Below are positions 33,348 through 42,224 of a DNA stretch of 64,000 bases, piece by piece; the first letter of the stretch is position 1; each line of letters starts with the position of its first letter. Under the pieces are notes generated by a model. It ran no database searches and was not told where the DNA came from. It saw only the letters and a list, made by a program, of their open reading frames with translations. A program made the position numbers and the translations under genes. The DNA is from Pinibacter sp031553495 (GTDB lineage: Bacteria; Bacteroidota; Bacteroidia; Chitinophagales; Chitinophagaceae). The stretch spans positions 240,656-304,655 of the forward strand of contig JAVBLN010000024.1 of the NCBI GenBank assembly GCA_031553495.1. Reading direction: 5' to 3'.

Positions 33348-34847
33348 ATGGCAACAAGAATTACTTCCTCCCGCAACAATTCATTTCAATCAAGATTTTT
33401 TGGCGAAGGTCTCACATTTGACGATGTTTTATTAATGCCCGCGTACAGCGAGGTATTACCTAAAGAAGTAGACACACGCACCCAGCTCACCAAAAATATT
33501 ACGCTCAACATACCTATGCTCTCCGCAGCAATGGATACTGTTACAGAAGCGCACCTTGCAATTGCACTGGCCCGCGAAGGCGGCTTGGGTATACTGCATA
33601 AAAACATGAGCATTGAAAAACAAGCAGAACAGGTTCGCAAAGTAAAAAGAAGTGAAAGCGGGCTTATTATTGATCCCATTACGTTGAACGAAGAAGCCAC
33701 CATTGGCGATGCTTTGAAGCTGATGCGCGACAATAAAATTGGAGGTATTCCTATAGTGGATACTAACAAAAGACTTGTCGGAATACTTACCAATCGCGAT
33801 CTACGCTTTGAAACCAACAAGCGCATCCTGGTGAAAGATGTAATGACTAAAAACAACCTCATTACCGCACCGGAAGGCACAGACTTAAAAAAAGCTGAAA
33901 AGATATTACGCCAGTATAAAATTGAAAAACTTCCTGTAATAAATAAGCAAAAGGAACTGATAGGATTGATCACTTACAGAGACATTTTGCAATTACGCAA
34001 TTTTCCCTTTGCAGTAAAAGACAGTATAGGCCGTTTATTGGTAGGCGGCGCACTGGGCATTACAAAAGACCTGCTGGACAGGGCTTACGCATTACAGCAA
34101 GTAGGTGTGGATATTGTAGCGCTTGATAGTTCGCACGGGCATAGCAAAGGAGTAATTGATGCGTTAAAAACATTAAAAAAGAATTTCAAAAATTTACAGG
34201 TAATTGCAGGTAATATAGGAACAGGCGCAGGCGCCAAAGCCCTTGCCGATGCCGGAGCAGATGCCGTTAAAATAGGTATAGGGCCCGGATCCATTTGTAC
34301 CACACGTATAGTTGCCGGAGCCGGGGTGCCTCAGTTAACTGCCATTGTGGAAGCAGCGGCAGCACTTAAATCCAAAGGCATTCCTTTAATTGCAGACGGT
34401 GGTATTCGCTATACCGGAGATATGGTAAAAGCGCTGGCAGCCGGAGCAAACGCTGTAATGATGGGTAGTGTGTTTGCCGGAGTGGAAGAAAGCCCCGGCG
34501 AAACCATAATTTACGAAGGCCGCAAATTTAAACAATATCGCGGCATGGGTTCCATCGGCGCCATGCAGCAAGGTAGCGGCGACCGCTATTTCCAGGAAGG
34601 CGAAGAAGACGCAAAAAAATTAGTGCCTGAAGGAATTGAAGGACGTGTTGCTTATAAAGGTTTTTTACACGAGGTAGTGGCTCAGTATGTGGGCGGACTT
34701 CGGGCCGGCATGGGCCTTTGTGGTGCAGCCAACCTGAAAACATTGCAAAAAGCGACCTTTGTGCAAATAACCAATGCCGGCATGCGCGAAAGCCATGCAC
34801 ATGATGTGGACATCACAAAAGAAGCTCCTAATTACAGCAGAAAATAG
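33348..34847 (+). CDS. guaB: Inosine-5'-monophosphate dehydrogenase
   Basis: 499 residues from the ATG at 33348. Oxidises IMP to XMP with NAD, the committed step of GTP synthesis. The barrel begins with GLTFDDVLLMPAYS. Two CBS domains are inserted at about 105-215 (KDVMTKNNLITAPEGT, KLPVINKQKELIGLIT). The catalytic loop is GIGPGSICTTRIVAGAGVPQ with Cys317. The flap has FKQYRGMGSIGAM, and LVPEGIEGRVAYKG follows. All key residues are present. It is a single-gene unit with its own promoter; a repeat A copy lies downstream. Confidence 0.97.
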   Translation: MATRITSSRNNSFQSRFFGEGLTFDDVLLMPAYSEVLPKEVDTRTQLTKNITLNIPMLSAAMDTVTEAHLAIALAREGGLGILHKNMSIEKQAEQVRKVKRSESGLIIDPITLNEEATIGDALKLMRDNKIGGIPIVDTNKRLVGILTNRDLRFETNKRILVKDVMTKNNLITAPEGTDLKKAEKILRQYKIEKLPVINKQKELIGLITYRDILQLRNFPFAVKDSIGRLLVGGALGITKDLLDRAYALQQVGVDIVALDSSHGHSKGVIDALKTLKKNFKNLQVIAGNIGTGAGAKALADAGADAVKIGIGPGSICTTRIVAGAGVPQLTAIVEAAAALKSKGIPLIADGGIRYTGDMVKALAAGANAVMMGSVFAGVEESPGETIIYEGRKFKQYRGMGSIGAMQQGSGDRYFQEGEEDAKKLVPEGIEGRVAYKGFLHEVVAQYVGGLRAGMGLCGAANLKTLQKATFVQITNAGMRESHAHDVDITKEAPNYSRK

Positions 34848-34942
34848 TTTAGCCAAAGTTGAAAATTGAAAATGTTTGTCTGGTAATGCACAATCAAACA
34901 TTTATACTTCGGGCAGCATAATATTGTAAAGTTTTTTTTGTT

Positions 34943-35013
34943 AACCGGCGGTATTACTACTATTAAGCATCGTTGTGTCACTCACTTGTGCGGTAGGAAT
35001 GCTATTCAGCAGG
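34943..35013 (+). repeat. Repeat A copy 13, with extended left arm
   Basis: Core and both halves intact. Upstream TATACTTCGGGCAGCATAAT and ATTGTAAAG lead to a T run, as in copies 8 and 18. Confidence 0.95.
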
Positions 35014-35089
35014 TTGAAACATTCATACAAAAATTCATACTGCGTATAGAATAATCAACATCAGTTTTCAATTTTTAATTTAACTACAA

Positions 35090-36256
35090 ATGAAACTTTT
35101 GCTACGCGTTTTTTTTCTACTTGTTTTTTACTCTTTTTTCAATAAAACCACCCACGCCCAAGATGATTCCTGTAATCTTACTGTAAGCCTGCTCACCTGC
35201 GGCACCGGAGATGAGTTGTATGCACTTTTCGGGCATAGCGCTTTACGCATTACAGACAAATCAGGAAGCTTCGATAATGTTTACAACTACGGCACATTTG
35301 ATTTTGATGATCCTAACTTCACAATAAAATTCACAAGAGGGAGCTTGTTGTATTATTTAGCAACCGAAAAATTTAAAGATTTCTATTACGGATATGCCGA
35401 GGAAAACAGGAGCATACAGGAGCAGGTACTCAATTTATCCTGCGAAGAAAAACAAAAACTCCTAAGCGCCGTACAGCACAATGCACTCCCCGAAAACAGC
35501 AGTTACCTGTACGAATTCTTATATGACAATTGCTCCACACGCCTGAGAGATATTGTAGAAAAAAACAGTCCTGCTCCGTTTGTTACAAAAAATGTTTTGC
35601 CGGACAGCTCCATTACCTTTCGCCAGATGCTTTATCAATACCTTAATAAATCAAAACAATACTGGAACAAACTGGGTATCGATATACTGCTTGGCGCCAA
35701 CATTGATATAAAAGTTGCCAACCGTGAAGCAATGTTTTTACCGGATTATTTATTAAAAGCATTTGACAGCACTACTATAAACGGGCAACCGCTGGTATTA
35801 TACAAACACACATTATTCCAGTCGGAAATGGTGGAGCCCAAAAGCACTTTCCCCACTCCCATGTTTGTTTTTGCTAGTTTGTTTCTGCTGGTGGGAGCAT
35901 GTTCCTTATTAAAATTTCCTGCAGCCAAAAAATTCTTGCGCATATTCGACCCCATATTATTTTTTACCACAGGTGCGCTGGGTATTCTTTTATTATTCAT
36001 GTGGTTTGCCACAAATCACTCCGAATGCGCAAACAATCTCAATTTATTGTGGGCAGTTCCAGCACACGCTATCATCGCATTCTTTACAAGAAGCAATAAA
36101 AAATGGGTAAAAACTTATTTTAAATTAACCAGTTGGTTAAGTTTGTTGTTATTAATTTGTTGGATTTTTTTACCGCAAACGCTGAACGTTGCTCTCATAC
36201 CTTTAGCTGGAGTTTTGTTTATAAGAAGTCAGAAACTTAGTAAAATTGTAAGTTGA
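35090..36256 (+). CDS. DUF4105 (Lnb N-terminal-like) membrane protein
   Basis: 388 residues. A signal peptide (to about 24) is followed by the DUF4105 domain with its fixed phrases LLTCGTGDELYALFGHSALR, NYGTFDFDDPNF and LYDNCSTRLRDIV. The conserved His and Cys suggest a papain-like periplasmic hydrolase fold, though the family's reaction is not established. The C-terminal 130 residues hold four hydrophobic segments (FVFASLFLLVGACSLL, ILFFTTGALGILLLFMWF, LLWAVPAHAIIAFF, LTSWLSLLLLICWIFL), so the domain is tethered to the inner membrane and faces the periplasm. It ends 32 bp before the alpha/beta hydrolase gene, probably one operon. Confidence 0.85.
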   Translation: MKLLLRVFFLLVFYSFFNKTTHAQDDSCNLTVSLLTCGTGDELYALFGHSALRITDKSGSFDNVYNYGTFDFDDPNFTIKFTRGSLLYYLATEKFKDFYYGYAEENRSIQEQVLNLSCEEKQKLLSAVQHNALPENSSYLYEFLYDNCSTRLRDIVEKNSPAPFVTKNVLPDSSITFRQMLYQYLNKSKQYWNKLGIDILLGANIDIKVANREAMFLPDYLLKAFDSTTINGQPLVLYKHTLFQSEMVEPKSTFPTPMFVFASLFLLVGACSLLKFPAAKKFLRIFDPILFFTTGALGILLLFMWFATNHSECANNLNLLWAVPAHAIIAFFTRSNKKWVKTYFKLTSWLSLLLLICWIFLPQTLNVALIPLAGVLFIRSQKLSKIVS

Positions 36257-36288
36257 CGTTTTACATTTTTTACAATTAAAAAAATGCC

Positions 36289-37080
36289 ATGAAAACAATT
36301 ACAGTTAACAATAAAGAAATTGCATACAATGTGTATGGTACAGGAAAACCTGTGGTACTTCTGCACGGGTTTGCAGAAGATAGTGAAGTATGGACACACC
36401 AGGTAAACCATTTAAAGAAAAACTTTTCCGTAATTGTCCCCGATCTGCCCGGCAGCGGCGCTTCCGCATTGCAGAACAACACTACCATTGAAAGCCTTGC
36501 AGAAAATGTAAGATCAATTTTACAAACAGAAAAAATAGAAAAAGCCGTTATAATTGGCCACTCAATGGGCGGGTATATTACGCTCGCTTTTGCGGAAAAA
36601 TTCCCTAAATATGTATCCGGTCTGGGGCTTTTTCATTCCACTGCTTATGCTGATGCGGAAGAGAAAAAAGAAACACGCCGTAAAGGAATTGAGTTCATAA
36701 AAAAGAATGGCGCTTTTCTTTTCATAAAACAAACCACGCCTAATCTCTTTTCCGAAAAATACAAATTAGAAAATCCGGATAAAGTTGCTACATTTATTGA
36801 GCATCATAAAGAATTCAGTTCCGGTTCACTCATCGCTTATCAACATGCGATGATTGCAAGGCCAGACAGAACCAACATTTTAAAGAACTTTTCATGCCCC
36901 GTTTTGTTAATCATTGGTAAGAACGACAATGCGGTTCCTTATAACGACAGCCTGGCTCAGAGTTATTTAGCATCCACCACCTATGTAACTATTCTTGGAA
37001 ATTCCGCACATATGGGTATGCTTGAAGAAACGCAAAAAAGCAACGAAGCCCTTGAAAATTATTTGAGATTTGAATTTTGA
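36289..37080 (+). CDS. Alpha/beta-fold hydrolase
   Basis: 263 residues. The oxyanion loop is VVLLHGFAEDSEVW. The nucleophile elbow is GHSMGG with Ser92. The acid is in LLIIGKNDNAVPY and the base in GNSAHMGMLEE. The size and the lid region (about 120-190) fit small esterases and lactonases, but the substrate cannot be assigned. No signal peptide, so cytosolic. It probably shares a transcript with the DUF4105 gene just upstream. The last codons (YLRFEF) are encoded by the start of a heptad tract of TTTGAGA type, so the extreme C-terminus may be repeat-derived. Confidence 0.88.
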   Translation: MKTITVNNKEIAYNVYGTGKPVVLLHGFAEDSEVWTHQVNHLKKNFSVIVPDLPGSGASALQNNTTIESLAENVRSILQTEKIEKAVIIGHSMGGYITLAFAEKFPKYVSGLGLFHSTAYADAEEKKETRRKGIEFIKKNGAFLFIKQTTPNLFSEKYKLENPDKVATFIEHHKEFSSGSLIAYQHAMIARPDRTNILKNFSCPVLLIIGKNDNAVPYNDSLAQSYLASTTYVTILGNSAHMGMLEETQKSNEALENYLRFEF

Positions 37081-37132
37081 GATTTGAAATGTTTTAGATT
37101 GTAATACTTCGTACTGTGTGGAGATTTTTTTT

Positions 37133-37203
37133 GGCATCAACAGTTGTGCTACTATTAAGCATCGTTGTGTCACTCACTTGTACGGCAGTAATGCTATTGG
37201 GCT
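37133..37203 (+). repeat. Repeat A copy 14
   Basis: GTGCTACTATTAAGCATCG and the core are intact; half 2 ends ATGCTATTGGGC. A T run precedes it. Confidence 0.95.
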
Positions 37204-37255
37204 AATGGACTAATGTGAAAGTGTGGAAATGCGTAGGCAATTCAATATTTCGCTG

Positions 37256-37345
37256 ATCCATAGAAATTCAACTGTTGAACGGAGCGTCGCAACCAAAGCT
37301 TAATCAGGGCTCTGCGGCTGATCCCCCAAAAAAAATCAAAATTAT
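37256..37345 (-). repeat. Repeat D copy 2
   Basis: CCATAGAAATTCAACTGTTG, then AACGGAGCGTCGCAACCAAA and CAGGGCTC, CTGATCCCCC and an A run, matching 18395-18482. On the reverse strand its centre is GCGACGC. Confidence 0.7.
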
Positions 37346-37514
37346 TTCTACTGCAAAATTCATAATCACCATACATACCAATCGCTCCCTTTTGAAAACC
37401 TGATGAGTTGTAGAACTAAGCCAATTATTATTTGTTGAAAATACAATAGTAAGCAGCGCAATAAATATTTTGACTTTGGATTTTTGACTTAACCTTAGTA
37501 ACCAAAATACTTTC

Positions 37515-40157
37515 ATGAAACTATGTATTTCCATACTCCTGGTAATACTGTGTGGTACCAATTACATATACGCCAATCATATACGTGGAGGCGAGCTATT
37601 CTATAAATATATTGGCACGGGCTCCGGATCGGGCACTTCAAGATATATGCTCACCTTAAAACTTTATATCGATTGTTTTCAGAACAACCCGGGGCAAAAT
37701 GATCCGGAAGAAAGTTTTACCATTTTTAAAAAAGGAGAAAGCACCCCGTTTACTGTGGCAATTGCACCTAAAACCCGGGAAGAGCAAATAAAATACAACC
37801 CGGCTTCCAATCCCTGCATTATCAATCCGCCAACTGATGTGTGCTACAATTTGCGCTATTATGAAATACAGGTAGAACTGCCCGATATACCGCAGGGTTA
37901 CATAATTTCATTTCAGCGCTGCTGTCGTATTGATGGCATTCAAAATGTGGAAAACAGCGGTAGAACCGGGGCCACTTATTTATGCGAAATACCCGGCACG
38001 GCTGTGTTTGCAGGAGCGCAGAAAAATTCAAGTCCGCAAATGGTAGCCAACGATGCTGTTGCCATTTGCATGTCATCCGCGTTCAAATTCAATTTTGGCG
38101 CAATTGATCCTGCGGATAACGATTCTTTGTCGTACCAACTTTGCGATGCTTACGATGGCGCAGGCGAAAGACAGGGTACATGTGTTAATTGTGTTACACC
38201 CAATCCTGCTGCGGCGCCACCTTATTATCCGGTGCCGTACAGGGGCGGCTTTTCGGGCAGTGCGCCCATGGATCTGTCGGCAACGATTGATCCTAAAACC
38301 GGTATTTTCTCAGGTATAGCGCCAGCCAACATTGGTCAATACGTTCTTACCGTTTGTATTTCTGAATATAGAAAAGGAGTTTTGATAAATGTACATCGAA
38401 AAGATATTCATATTAAAGTATCTGATTGCATACCACTCAACGCTTCACTTTCTCCTGATTACAGTTTTTGTGATGATTTTACAGTGGCGTTAAAAAACAA
38501 GCAAACCAATCCTCCGGGATCGGTGTATATATGGAATTTTGGCGACCAGGCAAAATCCGATACGTCATTTGATCCTGAAGGCGCCATTACGCATACTTAC
38601 AAGGATACCGGAACGTATCGCATAAAGCTCATCGTTTATCTCTCTGCCGGTCAATGTATCGATTCCACAACTTCCCTGGCCAAAGTGTATCCGGGATTCC
38701 GTGCAGGATTTACAACTAATGGCACTTGTATTTTAAATCCCGTTCAATTTAGAGATACTTCATTTGCAAAATACGGTTCGGTAATTTCCTGGTCATGGAA
38801 CTTTGGAGATGAAACTTCCGGCAACGATATTGCAGCAACAAAAACCCCCCAATGGAAGTATAACTCTGCAGGAATTAAACTGGTACAATTAATTGCGGGG
38901 AGCAGTAAAGGCTGTCTCGACACTTTGACTACACTTATCGATATAAACGATAAACCACCGATCCAACTACCGTTTAGAGACACACTGATTTGCAATATTG
39001 ACACGCTGCGGTTGAAAGCAAATGGTATAGGCACATTTGCGTGGACGCCAGGAAATACTTCTATAATACAGCAAAGCGATTCGCCCACACCACTTGTTTT
39101 TCCTAAAAACACTACCGTATTTTATGTGGAACTGAACCAGCAGGGATGCATAAATAGAGACAGCATAAAAGTTCGCGTTACCGACCATGTAGCATTAAAG
39201 GTTTCACGAGACACAACCATTTGTCTTACCGATGGGGCACAATTGCATGCCGAAACAGATGGGCTGCGCTACGAATGGACACCAGCCGCAACACTTAATG
39301 ATAGCGCATTGTCAGATCCCTTTGCTACACCAACAGCTACTACAACTTATACTATTGTTTCGCATATTGGTAACTGTTTTGCAAGCGATCATGTAACTGT
39401 TAAAACAGTTCCATACCCGTTTGCAAATGCCGGCACCGATACCATAATTTGTTACAGAGATACCGCCACATTGAAAGCGGCAATTGATGGCATTTCATTC
39501 AGTTGGTCGCCGGTTACAACCCTTATAAATGCACAAACCTTAAGCCCATTGGCACATCCTTTAAAAACCACACCATATGTGTTATCGGTTTTGGATAATA
39601 AAGGTTGCCCGAAACCCGGGTTTGATACTGTAGTTGTAACAGTTCATCCGCCGGTGATAGCTTTTGCAGGCAATGATACATCTATTGTTACGAATCAACC
39701 ATTGCAGCTAAATGCAAGCGGGGCGGAGCTTTACCAGTGGTCACCGCCAATTGGCCTAAGCAATCCCAACATTCAATCGCCTATTGCCAATATAAGCCAG
39801 AACATGACTTATGTGCTGAAAGCTTACACTCCTGAAAACTGTTTTGATTATGACACTATTCACATTAAGGTTTTTGGCACATTGCCGGATATTTTCGTAC
39901 CTAATGCCTTTACACCTGAAGGGAGTGCCAACAAATTGTTCAGACCCATTCCGGTGGGTATAAGAAATATTGATTTTTTCAGAGTGTACAACAGATGGGG
40001 ACAACTGGTGTACAGCAATACAGACAGCGGTAAAGGCTGGGACGGCACAATAAACGGCAAACTGCAGGGGCCTGATACTTTTGTATGGATGGTAAGAGGC
40101 ACTTCCTATACAGGCAGTATTATTACAAAAAAAGGAACTGTAATACTTATTCGGTAA
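37515..40157 (+). CDS. Large secreted PKD-domain protein with type B (gliding-motility) C-terminal sorting domain
   Basis: 880 residues. A signal peptide is followed by NHIRGGELFYKYIG, the usual opening of this secreted family. Two PKD domains follow (about 320-395, with VYIWNFGD; about 400-480, with ISWSWNFGDETSG). Next are four similar Ig-like modules, each with a WTP or WSP core, for example YEWTPAATLNDSALSDPFA and YQWSPPIGLSNPNIQSPIA. The C-terminus (IFVPNAFTPEGSANKLFRPI, VYNRWGQLVYSN, GWDGTINGK, DTFVWMV) is the type B sorting domain read by the type IX secretion system. It is probably a surface or released adhesin, SprA-dependent for export. Confidence 0.92.
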   Translation: MKLCISILLVILCGTNYIYANHIRGGELFYKYIGTGSGSGTSRYMLTLKLYIDCFQNNPGQNDPEESFTIFKKGESTPFTVAIAPKTREEQIKYNPASNPCIINPPTDVCYNLRYYEIQVELPDIPQGYIISFQRCCRIDGIQNVENSGRTGATYLCEIPGTAVFAGAQKNSSPQMVANDAVAICMSSAFKFNFGAIDPADNDSLSYQLCDAYDGAGERQGTCVNCVTPNPAAAPPYYPVPYRGGFSGSAPMDLSATIDPKTGIFSGIAPANIGQYVLTVCISEYRKGVLINVHRKDIHIKVSDCIPLNASLSPDYSFCDDFTVALKNKQTNPPGSVYIWNFGDQAKSDTSFDPEGAITHTYKDTGTYRIKLIVYLSAGQCIDSTTSLAKVYPGFRAGFTTNGTCILNPVQFRDTSFAKYGSVISWSWNFGDETSGNDIAATKTPQWKYNSAGIKLVQLIAGSSKGCLDTLTTLIDINDKPPIQLPFRDTLICNIDTLRLKANGIGTFAWTPGNTSIIQQSDSPTPLVFPKNTTVFYVELNQQGCINRDSIKVRVTDHVALKVSRDTTICLTDGAQLHAETDGLRYEWTPAATLNDSALSDPFATPTATTTYTIVSHIGNCFASDHVTVKTVPYPFANAGTDTIICYRDTATLKAAIDGISFSWSPVTTLINAQTLSPLAHPLKTTPYVLSVLDNKGCPKPGFDTVVVTVHPPVIAFAGNDTSIVTNQPLQLNASGAELYQWSPPIGLSNPNIQSPIANISQNMTYVLKAYTPENCFDYDTIHIKVFGTLPDIFVPNAFTPEGSANKLFRPIPVGIRNIDFFRVYNRWGQLVYSNTDSGKGWDGTINGKLQGPDTFVWMVRGTSYTGSIITKKGTVILIR

Positions 40158-40473
40158 GGCCGAATTATTAAGTCATTGAATGATTTCCCACAACCTGGCG
40201 AATAGAATTCCTGCCGTACAAGTGAGTGACACAACAATGTTTAATAGTAGCACTACCGCTGATGCCCAAAAAAACTACACATTTTTATGCCGCGTAAAGT
40301 ATAGCACATTTTCAAATTAATTTTCTGTCGCCGGTTTCATAATAATAACTATAAAATTGAAGCAACTAAAAAAATTAAAACAAAAATTTTGTTGGATATC
40401 AATTGCTTGCATAACTTCATGCACTTGCTTGTTACAAGCCTTTTACAATAACGATTTCTAATATAGCCATTAC
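40158..40473. other. 316-bp gap
   Basis: Holds repeat A copy 15 and about 200 AT-rich bases before the SDR gene. I see nothing else. Confidence 0.7.
40196..40266 (-). repeat. Repeat A copy 15
   Basis: Core intact; half 2 side reads GCGAATAGAATTCCTGCCGT, half 1 side CAATGTTTAATAGTAGCACT. Confidence 0.95.
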
Positions 40474-41229
40474 ATGAGTAAAATTGTTTTTATTACCGGC
40501 GCCACATCAGGAATTGGCAAAGCCACCGCCGAAATTTTTGCTTCTAATCAGTATAATTTGATCATTACAGGAAGAAGAAAAGAAAGACTGGATGCATTGA
40601 AAAATAAGCTGGAAAGCGATTATAGTATCCAGGTTCTTCCATTGTGTTTCGATGTTCGAAACCGGGAAGAAACTTTTTCCTTCATTAATAATTTACCCTT
40701 GCAATGGCGAGCTGTAAATGTGCTGGTGAACAATGCAGGTCTTGCAGCGGGCAGGGATCACTTTGACAACGCATCGCTGGAAGATTGGGATAATATGCTG
40801 GATACCAATGTAAAAGGTTTACTTTATGTGTCGAAAGCTGTGCTGCCTTTTATGATAGAAAATAAACAAGGCCATATTATTAACCTCGGATCAATTGCCG
40901 GAAAAGAGGTGTATGAAAAGGGAAATGTTTACTGCGCTTCCAAACATGCGGTAGATGCACTCAGCAAATCGATGAGAATTGATCTATTAAGACATGGAAT
41001 TAAAGTGACGGCAATACATCCCGGAGCTGCGGAAACCGAGTTTTCATTAGTACGTTTTAAGGGCGACAAAGCTCAGGCAGATAAAATTTACGATGGCTAT
41101 CAACCACTTAGCGCAGAAGATGTGGCAAATGTAATTTATTATACCACTACCCTGCCCAGGCATGTTTGTATAAATGACATTGTGTTAACCTGTCTCGCAC
41201 AAGCCAACTCCTTTTACACTTTTAAATAA
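40474..41229 (+). CDS. Short-chain dehydrogenase/reductase, YdfG-like
   Basis: 251 residues, a classical SDR. The cofactor motif is TGATSGIGKA, and RR at 34-35 suggests NADP preference. NNAGLAAG is the structural motif. Ser140, Tyr153 and Lys157 (YCASK) form the catalytic set. The overall pattern, including HPGAAETEFSLVRFKGD and AEDVANVIYYTTTLP, resembles the YdfG/3-hydroxy-acid dehydrogenase group that oxidises serine and related 3-hydroxy acids. Cytosolic, single gene. Confidence 0.9.
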   Translation: MSKIVFITGATSGIGKATAEIFASNQYNLIITGRRKERLDALKNKLESDYSIQVLPLCFDVRNREETFSFINNLPLQWRAVNVLVNNAGLAAGRDHFDNASLEDWDNMLDTNVKGLLYVSKAVLPFMIENKQGHIINLGSIAGKEVYEKGNVYCASKHAVDALSKSMRIDLLRHGIKVTAIHPGAAETEFSLVRFKGDKAQADKIYDGYQPLSAEDVANVIYYTTTLPRHVCINDIVLTCLAQANSFYTFK

Positions 41230-41393
41230 TTTTTAGAGGTTAAACAATAACCGGGTAAAATCTACGTTTTTTCCATAGAAATACGTATATTACATAGCAC
41301 TTACAAAAGTGTTTTGCCGAAGTAACCGTTTATCCTGTTGAAAGTAATATAGCATTAGAGCTTATATTAATATAATTTAGGTATCCATTGACC

Positions 41394-41882
41394 ATGAAAA
41401 TACTTTATTTTGCAAAATACGTCACCTTAGCAGCATGCTGTTTATTACTTATGGAAACATATGCGCAAGGCGATGTAATAAAACAACAGGAGTATTTAAA
41501 CAACTCATTCAAACCACAAATAGATAGCTTAAAAAAGCTGTACACTTCAAAGGGATTCACATTAATACGTGAAGCTTCGATGGCTATGGAAAGTGAGTAT
41601 GAGATGCCTGTGATTATGCCGTTAACGCAAGGAGCTAATTATCAGTTTGTATTTATCGGAGAGCCTGATTCGAAATTGTATGAAGTAAGGATGTTTGACT
41701 GGAATGAGAAACAGGTAGTTTACAAAAAAAATATGTGGGGTGATATTGATGGTAATATCATTACGTTCAATTACACCTCAAAGTTCACAGAATATCATAT
41801 GCTCAGGCCGGTGCAGATAAATAAGAAGAAGAAAAAATTAAGCGGCTATGTAATGATGTTCAGGCTCACCGGCACAGGTTAA
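41394..41882 (+). CDS. Small secreted protein of unknown function
   Basis: 162 residues from the ATG at 41394, two codons after an upstream TTG. The signal peptide MKILYFAKYVTLAACCLLLM ends near Tyr-Ala-Gln. The mature part (about 140 residues) has no domain I recognise. It contains EMPVIMPLTQGANYQFVFIG, then alternating hydrophobic stretches that suggest a small beta fold. A terminator follows within 70 bases. Function not assigned. Confidence 0.7.
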   Translation: MKILYFAKYVTLAACCLLLMETYAQGDVIKQQEYLNNSFKPQIDSLKKLYTSKGFTLIREASMAMESEYEMPVIMPLTQGANYQFVFIGEPDSKLYEVRMFDWNEKQVVYKKNMWGDIDGNIITFNYTSKFTEYHMLRPVQINKKKKKLSGYVMMFRLTGTG

Positions 41883-41922
41883 TATTGTCTCTATGGTAAA
41901 TTTTAAGATAAAAAAGAACAAC

Positions 41923-41951
41923 AAGGTGATAGGTCTCTATCGCCTTTTTTA
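41923..41951 (+). terminator. Intrinsic terminator of the secreted-protein gene
   Basis: AAGGTGATAG pairs with CTATCGCCTT (one G-T pair) around GTCT, followed by TTTTTATT. Confidence 0.85.
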
Positions 41952-42007
41952 TTATCCGGAGGTTGGTAAAAAAATTTGGGCATTTACAATTTTTATGTTT
42001 TTTTCGG

Positions 42008-42083
42008 CTGGATGTGAGCGTTAGTAATTCTGTTCATCTTCCGTTGTGTCACTCACTTGTACGGTAGTAATTCTATTGAGCGA
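42008..42083 (+). repeat. Repeat A copy 16
   Basis: The core and half 2 (CGGTAGTAATTCTATTGAGC) are intact. Half 1 is altered to GCGTTAGTAATTCTGTTCAT, which looks more like half 2 than half 1. Confidence 0.9.
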
Positions 42084-42224
42084 TGTGGGCAGCTGGCATT
42101 AGCAAGGTAAGAAATCAGAAGAAATTTGGAGACCAGGCGCAACACTACATAAAAAAAATCCCCGCAATTAATACAGAGATTTTTTTCGGACTAATTATTA
42201 CCAGACTAATGAAATTCCATTTAC

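Larger units (their letters stand above)
37081..37514. other. 434-bp intergenic region with repeats A and D
   Basis: A short heptad tract runs over the hydrolase stop, followed by repeat A copy 14, repeat D copy 2 and about 150 AT-rich bases. A minus-strand frame at 37304-37561 overlaps the next gene and the repeat and was not accepted. Confidence 0.75.
41883..42224. other. 342-bp gap between convergent genes
   Basis: Terminator at 41923, repeat A copy 16, and a short AGAAATCAGAAG heptad remnant near 42108. No gene. Confidence 0.75.
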
